Part shown: positions 60,300-64,000 of the stretch, piece by piece
How positions within the stretch are numbered: position 1 is the stretch's first letter
Layout of the letters: the number at the start of each line of letters is the position of its first letter
Assembly (NCBI RefSeq): GCF_910592395.1
Contig: NC_088310.1
Coordinates: 20,777,501 to 20,841,500, forward strand
Reading direction: 5' to 3'
Source of the DNA: Lineus longissimus
Taxonomy: Eukaryota > Nemertea > Pilidiophora > Heteronemertea > Lineidae
DNA length: 64,000 nt
Program-made: the position numbers and the translations under genes
The notes under the pieces: model-generated
The model's input: only the letters and a program-made list of their open reading frames with translations
Told to the model about the DNA's origin: nothing
The model's database searches: none

Positions 60300-61449
60300 C
60301 TGGGAAATAACAAAGCATAGGGATCGAGCCCATTAAATCTCTTTTGAGTACAGCTACCTTTGGTAGATTTTAAAACTAAAATAATCAACATTTTAGTGTT
60401 AGCGAAATGACTGCATTAATTTTATATTGAAGATATAACAATTTGAATGGAAATATAAGATTTATCCTGCCATTTTATACAAACTGTGGAAAGTTTTGAT
60501 GAAAGGAAACTACGAAATAAACTACATTCAATATCTATCTCTAAAATGTTATACTTGATTTCTAGCAATACCATGTAAGCACTGAGGAAGACTAAATACA
60601 GATTGTGAGAAAGAGGTACAAAATGCTACAAGGACTGCAGGTAGGCCAGGGCAAAGGTCTCATGGCTAAGCTGAGGAATTGATTGGCCAAATTATCACTT
60701 GAAATAACAGAATAATAACTAAAGAAAATTTGAATTTCTGGCTATTATTTGTGGAACAGCGATGTGATCTGAAAGGTAATAATGCTTGAAACTAGTTTGA
60801 AAGGACAGGATATTCATAAATAATGTCATGCATATATTGGTTTAGATTGAGTTTGAAAATGAAATCGTAGGTTACTTTTACAGCACAACCGAAGAAATGA
60901 TTCAAAGACTGAAAACACCAAGCCAAACCTTCACACAGATAACAGCAAATTCACTCCACTATTTAATGACAATCATAGTTTGATCGACTTCAAAATAGGT
61001 CTCAGCACAGACACAGTGCCACATTTGACAAATAGACAAATAGAGATGACAAGATGCAGGATCGAGTTTGAGTGACCATAGAGAAAGATTTTTAGTATGA
61101 CACCATTACCACCCCTGTTGATTAAAGAAGACTACCTATTTCCCTCAATTGTACCTTTTATCCCTGAAGTGTGTTAATTTAAAGGACAATTCCTAGCAAT
61201 TCAAAATCAATTTAGCACGCTCCTAATTCTTATCACTTGCGTAGACCACCCCTACTTCTAGTACTAGTCTATCAGACATCAGAAGAGGACTACAGGGTGA
61301 CCCAATAAAAGTCACCCAACTGTAATGGCTTTTCAATCAGTTTAGGAGTTTTTATCAGGTCACTGTGTGCAATACCCAGGACTCAGTGCATCTATACTTA
61401 TTAAATGATAACTTGGTAACGTCAATTTGACTCGTCATTATTTTTGTAC
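60300..61449 (-). other. Intron of the minus-strand gene
   Basis: AT-rich, with no exon or repeat recognised. Confidence 0.35.
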
Positions 61450-61512
61450 CTGGTTCCTTGTGCCCTAGACGATATCGGTAATCTAATAGCATATCTCTCA
61501 TATCTTTCAAAG
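61450..61512 (-). CDS. Possible coding exon H
   Basis: Acceptor TGCCTGAAG, donor GTACAA; 63 nt. The phase that fits exons G and I reads FERYERYAIRLPISSRAQGT. A second open phase reads LKDMRDMLLDYRYRLGHKEP. Both look protein-like, so the exon is likelier than either exact translation. Confidence 0.4.
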
Positions 61513-61892
61513 CTTCAGGCAAAAATAAAAGAGAATAAAAGCATTATGAGCGTTGAAAGCAACAAATTACAGTGTCATCACCTCCACGTCAGCAGCGCAG
61601 GAAAACTACTTTTGTCTCGTGCTACTACCAACACAAACATATAACCTCGTCAACATGGCCAGGCAACCCTCATTCAAGCCGTAATCAAGTGCATAGGAAT
61701 GAGGGCAACCAAACCCATGGGGACAGGGTCATATTGGAATGATCCAGAACCACAGTAACTCCCGATTCCATTTTCTTCAAATATTTTCCCATCTAAACCT
61801 CAATATTTGACCTCCGAGTAAATTCAAAGGCTGGAAGATGTCATCTGTACAAATCGGGTAGTTGCAGGGCTGATTAGAACAAACAAGAAGAC

Positions 61893-61942
61893 TTGGCAAT
61901 AGGAAAGTGGTCCACAGCATCTAGATGACTTATCATGGTTTC
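61893..61942 (-). CDS. Probable coding exon G
   Basis: Acceptor TTCTCTTAG; reads ETMISHLDAVDHFPIA. The donor (GTCTTC) is weak. In phase with exon F. Confidence 0.45.
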
Positions 61943-61989
61943 CTAAGAGAATAATTACCAAACATGGCACCACAAATACGTATAATTAC

Positions 61990-62091
61990 CTGTGATTTTG
62001 GATCAAAATCTTTATCACCCTTGAGAATAATTTCCCCAGCATGATATGATGGCAAGAGCTCAGCCATGTCAATGCAGAAAGGGAAACTTTT
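61990..62091 (-). CDS. Probable coding exon F
   Basis: 34 codons, donor GTAATT, acceptor at TTCTTGAG. Reads KSFPFCIDMAELLPSYHAG and EIILKGDKDFDPKSQ. Strong protein character; family not recognised. Frame and phase fit exon E. Confidence 0.5.
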
Positions 62092-62189
62092 CTCAAGAAT
62101 ATTTTTATGGGTGAGGCAAAATGAGGGTTGAACAAAATGAGGTAAAAATTAATGTTTTCAGCAGTAATAGCTCAACATCCAAACAGAAC

Positions 62190-62271
62190 CTTTTGGGTGT
62201 CTTTGACACGTTTGGTCTTGCCTTCAGAATTGGTAGCCTTCCAAACTTCATGTTCCACAAAAGATCTAGAT
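62190..62271 (-). CDS. Probable coding exon E
   Basis: Acceptor AATTTTCAG; reads SRSFVEHEVWKATNSEGK then TKRVKDTQK. The donor GTTCTG is weak; reading on instead would stop after five codons (VLFGC), so this could also be a C terminus. Confidence 0.45.
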
Positions 62272-62537
62272 CTGAAAATTAGAATCGTTACGAAATGGTG
62301 TCAACTGTAGTTTATAAGACAACAGTTCCAAGGATGTCATTTTGTTGAATGTCTTAACCAAAGTCTGAAAGGGTAAAATGCCAAATAAAATGGGGCTGTT
62401 GTCACAACCACTGTTCAGACACAATCAGGACAACTCTACTCTTGACTCAATGGTGTATGGTCATTTAAGCCGATGACCATTTCGGCCAGGTTGTTTCAGC
62501 CAATGACCAGAAGCCGTCAATATCCCTTCTTTTAATA

Positions 62538-62550
62538 CCCCCCCCCCCCC
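62538..62550. repeat. C13 homopolymer
   Basis: Thirteen C as printed, in an intron of the minus-strand gene. Confidence 0.9.
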
Positions 62551-62711
62551 AAAGGTTAAGAACTGTATAAAACTCCTTTGTCTTGTCATTTAGTCTTGGA
62601 AATATCATGACAAGATGATGTTCTGCCACCTACATGTAAGTCCTTAAACCTGAAATGAATGTCAACACTCAGGTGGCTAGCTTGGCATACTGGAAATAAC
62701 TAAGCATACAC

Positions 62712-62745
62712 GCATCTATAGTAATGAAATGCAGGTATGGATGAA
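62712..62745 (-). CDS. Tentative small exon D
   Basis: Acceptor CACCTGTTTCCAG, donor GTGTAT; 34 nt. It is the only stretch I found that converts the phase left by exon C to the one needed by exon E. Reads VHPYLHFITIDA with its split codons. Confidence 0.35.
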
Positions 62746-62809
62746 CTGGAAACAGGTGAAAGTACAGGACATTGTAGCAAGCATATGCCCAAGTCAGAAA
62801 AGGTTTTAC

Positions 62810-62878
62810 CACGGAACAGATCTGCCAGTTCAGAGCGCACTTCATCTACACTAGCCTGGCACTGGTCAACTTCGTCGC
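62810..62878 (-). CDS. LRR-protein exon C
   Basis: Acceptor AATTTCTAG, donor GTAAAA; 69 nt. In phase with exon B and reads DEVDQCQASVDEVRSELADL, an amphipathic helix like a short coiled coil after the LRR cap tail. Confidence 0.65.
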
Positions 62879-63266
62879 CTAGAAATTTGAATACAATTGA
62901 CATGAATTTTACAAAGATAATACAATCATATTCATTTGCTGGCATTCCATTTTGGATAAACTTGAAATCTGACAACTACCTATCCAGGATTCTAGCTGCC
63001 CAGTGAAGGAAAAGCATTTCATTCCCTTCAACTGAATAGACTAGAATTTGTATAATCACGGCCACTAAGTAAAATGTACACATGCCATGGATTTCACCAT
63101 GTAACTACTGTTTTGCAATAAGGGCGTTTCCAACTTTCTCATTTTGAAACATGCCAGTAATGCACAATGCACCAACCTGAGAACTCGGTCTCGTAATCTA
63201 AACTCGACCCCAGCCTTCCTCATTTTGATGCTGACTAATGACTAAACTCATCAATGTGATACTGAC

Positions 63267-63441
63267 CTTTATTTTCCACCTGCTGCTGCTGCTGTTGTTG
63301 CATCTCTTCATCTTTATAATAGTTTGCCCAGCCTCGCTCAGGGGAGTTCAGCTGCACATTGGTCACCTTGACAGGGATATGTGTCTTATACTGGCCAATA
63401 CCAGGGAGCGTCGTCTCAATGGTTGTTGTGATTTGGGGAAT
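63267..63441 (-). CDS. LRR-protein exon B (tail after LRR cap)
   Basis: Acceptor CTTTTAG, donor GTCAGT; 175 nt, phase 0 to 1. Reads IPQITTTIETTLPGIGQYKT, HIPVKVTNVQLNSPERGW, then a run of seven Gln encoded by five CAG and two CAA. Follows the LRR cap exon directly. The poly-Gln tract is a CTG/CAG microsatellite at 63280-63300 and probably varies in length. Confidence 0.75.
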
Positions 63442-63747
63442 CTAAAAGAAGACACATCAAATAAAGTAAATACATAAGACAGAACATCTGCAATCAACAG
63501 GCATGGCAGTTTTGAAATAATCCATACAAATCGGTAGCCATCTTTATACTTTACTTATAAAACCACATCAAAAGCCTACTCAAAAGTATTGAATAAATTG
63601 GTTGCTGTTTTGACAAACTCTACAGAGAAGAATTGAACAGATGAACAACCACTGAAGGACAGATGGCATTACAACACTAGCCCTCAGGCTCAGAAAGCTG
63701 AAAAGTAAAATTTGAATTCATCTCAGAGTCCCATAACATTGACCCAC

Positions 63748-63873
63748 CTGTTGCTCCATAAAGTAGAGCTCAGCCTTGGTTCTCTCCTCGTCACTTACAG
63801 GGATACCATCTATCACCAATAATGTGGGCATTCTGTAGACAAGCATCGGGCGATGGAGCAGACGACGAGCAAC
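63748..63873 (-). CDS. LRRC9-like gene, LRR cap exon A (partial gene)
   Basis: Acceptor CCTTTAG, donor GTGGGT; 42 codons, phase 0. Reads VARRLLHRPMLVYRMPTLL, then VIDGIPVSDEERTKAELYF. The pattern 'RMPxLxxIDGxxVSDEERxKAE' is the LRR cap that closes leucine-rich-repeat arrays of the LRRC9/U2A'/LRRC49 type. The 5' exons with the repeats lie beyond the window. LRRC9 is my best match because of the motif and because LRRC9 and DAAM1 share human band 14q23 (from memory). Function of LRRC9 is poorly known; cilia-related roles are suggested for this class. Confidence 0.7.
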
Positions 63874-64000
63874 CTAAAGGAAGACAGATAGGTGTTTGTA
63901 AAATCATACTTGGAACCGACTGCACCATCGAATGCAATCCTTTGAGACCAGGTGAAAGAGCAGGGCTCTCTAACCACCCACAGCAGATATGTTGATGATT

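Overview
This window is nuclear DNA from an animal. Genes are split by GT-AG introns, intergenic DNA is long and rich in satellites and small inverted-repeat elements, and there is no operon structure. The one unambiguous gene is a complete DAAM-type formin (disheveled-associated activator of morphogenesis). Frequent ACATGTA-type words, long C/G homopolymers and GCTCAGGTGACC-like repeat edges would suit a marine invertebrate (mollusc, brachiopod, hemichordate, echinoderm or amphioxus), but I cannot name the phylum from this sequence.

Layout. 1-9.9 kb is upstream DNA. It holds a possible broken exon (366-632, minus), a fold-back element with two 115-bp arms (1609-2145), a 15-bp minisatellite, a 167-bp MITE-like element, and a 64-bp minisatellite ending in a run of 25 C. 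From 9,896 to 36,493 the plus strand carries DAAM in 18 coding exons. All 17 junctions keep phase and give 1,081 residues: an N-terminal GTPase-binding/FH3 region, a coiled coil, a short FH1, a full FH2 and a C-terminal DAD. Intron 2 alone is 15.4 kb. Likely 3' UTR and unremarkable DNA follow to about 41 kb.

43,211-49,663 is the most striking structure: a macrosatellite of five near-identical units. The 1,330-bp unit contains five 109-bp subrepeats, and unit 4 is shorter by exactly one subrepeat. The non-subrepeat part of each unit carries a CCAAT box, a GC box and a YY1-like site, then (minus strand) a 70-codon frame, and then a palindrome, U-run and hairpin resembling an snRNA 3' end.

49.7-58.3 kb is repeat-dominated. 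It has a diverged duplication at 51.4/51.9 kb, a 60-bp minisatellite at 52.3-53.0 kb, a CpG-dense promoter-like block at 53.3-53.9 kb, and two oppositely oriented blocks of one ~62-bp minisatellite at 56.2 and 57.4-58.2 kb.

From 63.9 kb down to about 60 kb, and perhaps 59.8 kb, the minus strand carries the 3' part of a gene whose first visible exons encode a leucine-rich-repeat cap and tail. I suggest an LRRC9-like protein. LRRC9 and DAAM1 lie in the same band of human chromosome 14 (recalled, not checked), so this may be old microsynteny. Later exons on that strand are linked by reading phase only and are less certain. DAAM acts downstream of Wnt/PCP and Rho signalling on actin. Nothing in the sequence ties the LRR gene to it except position.
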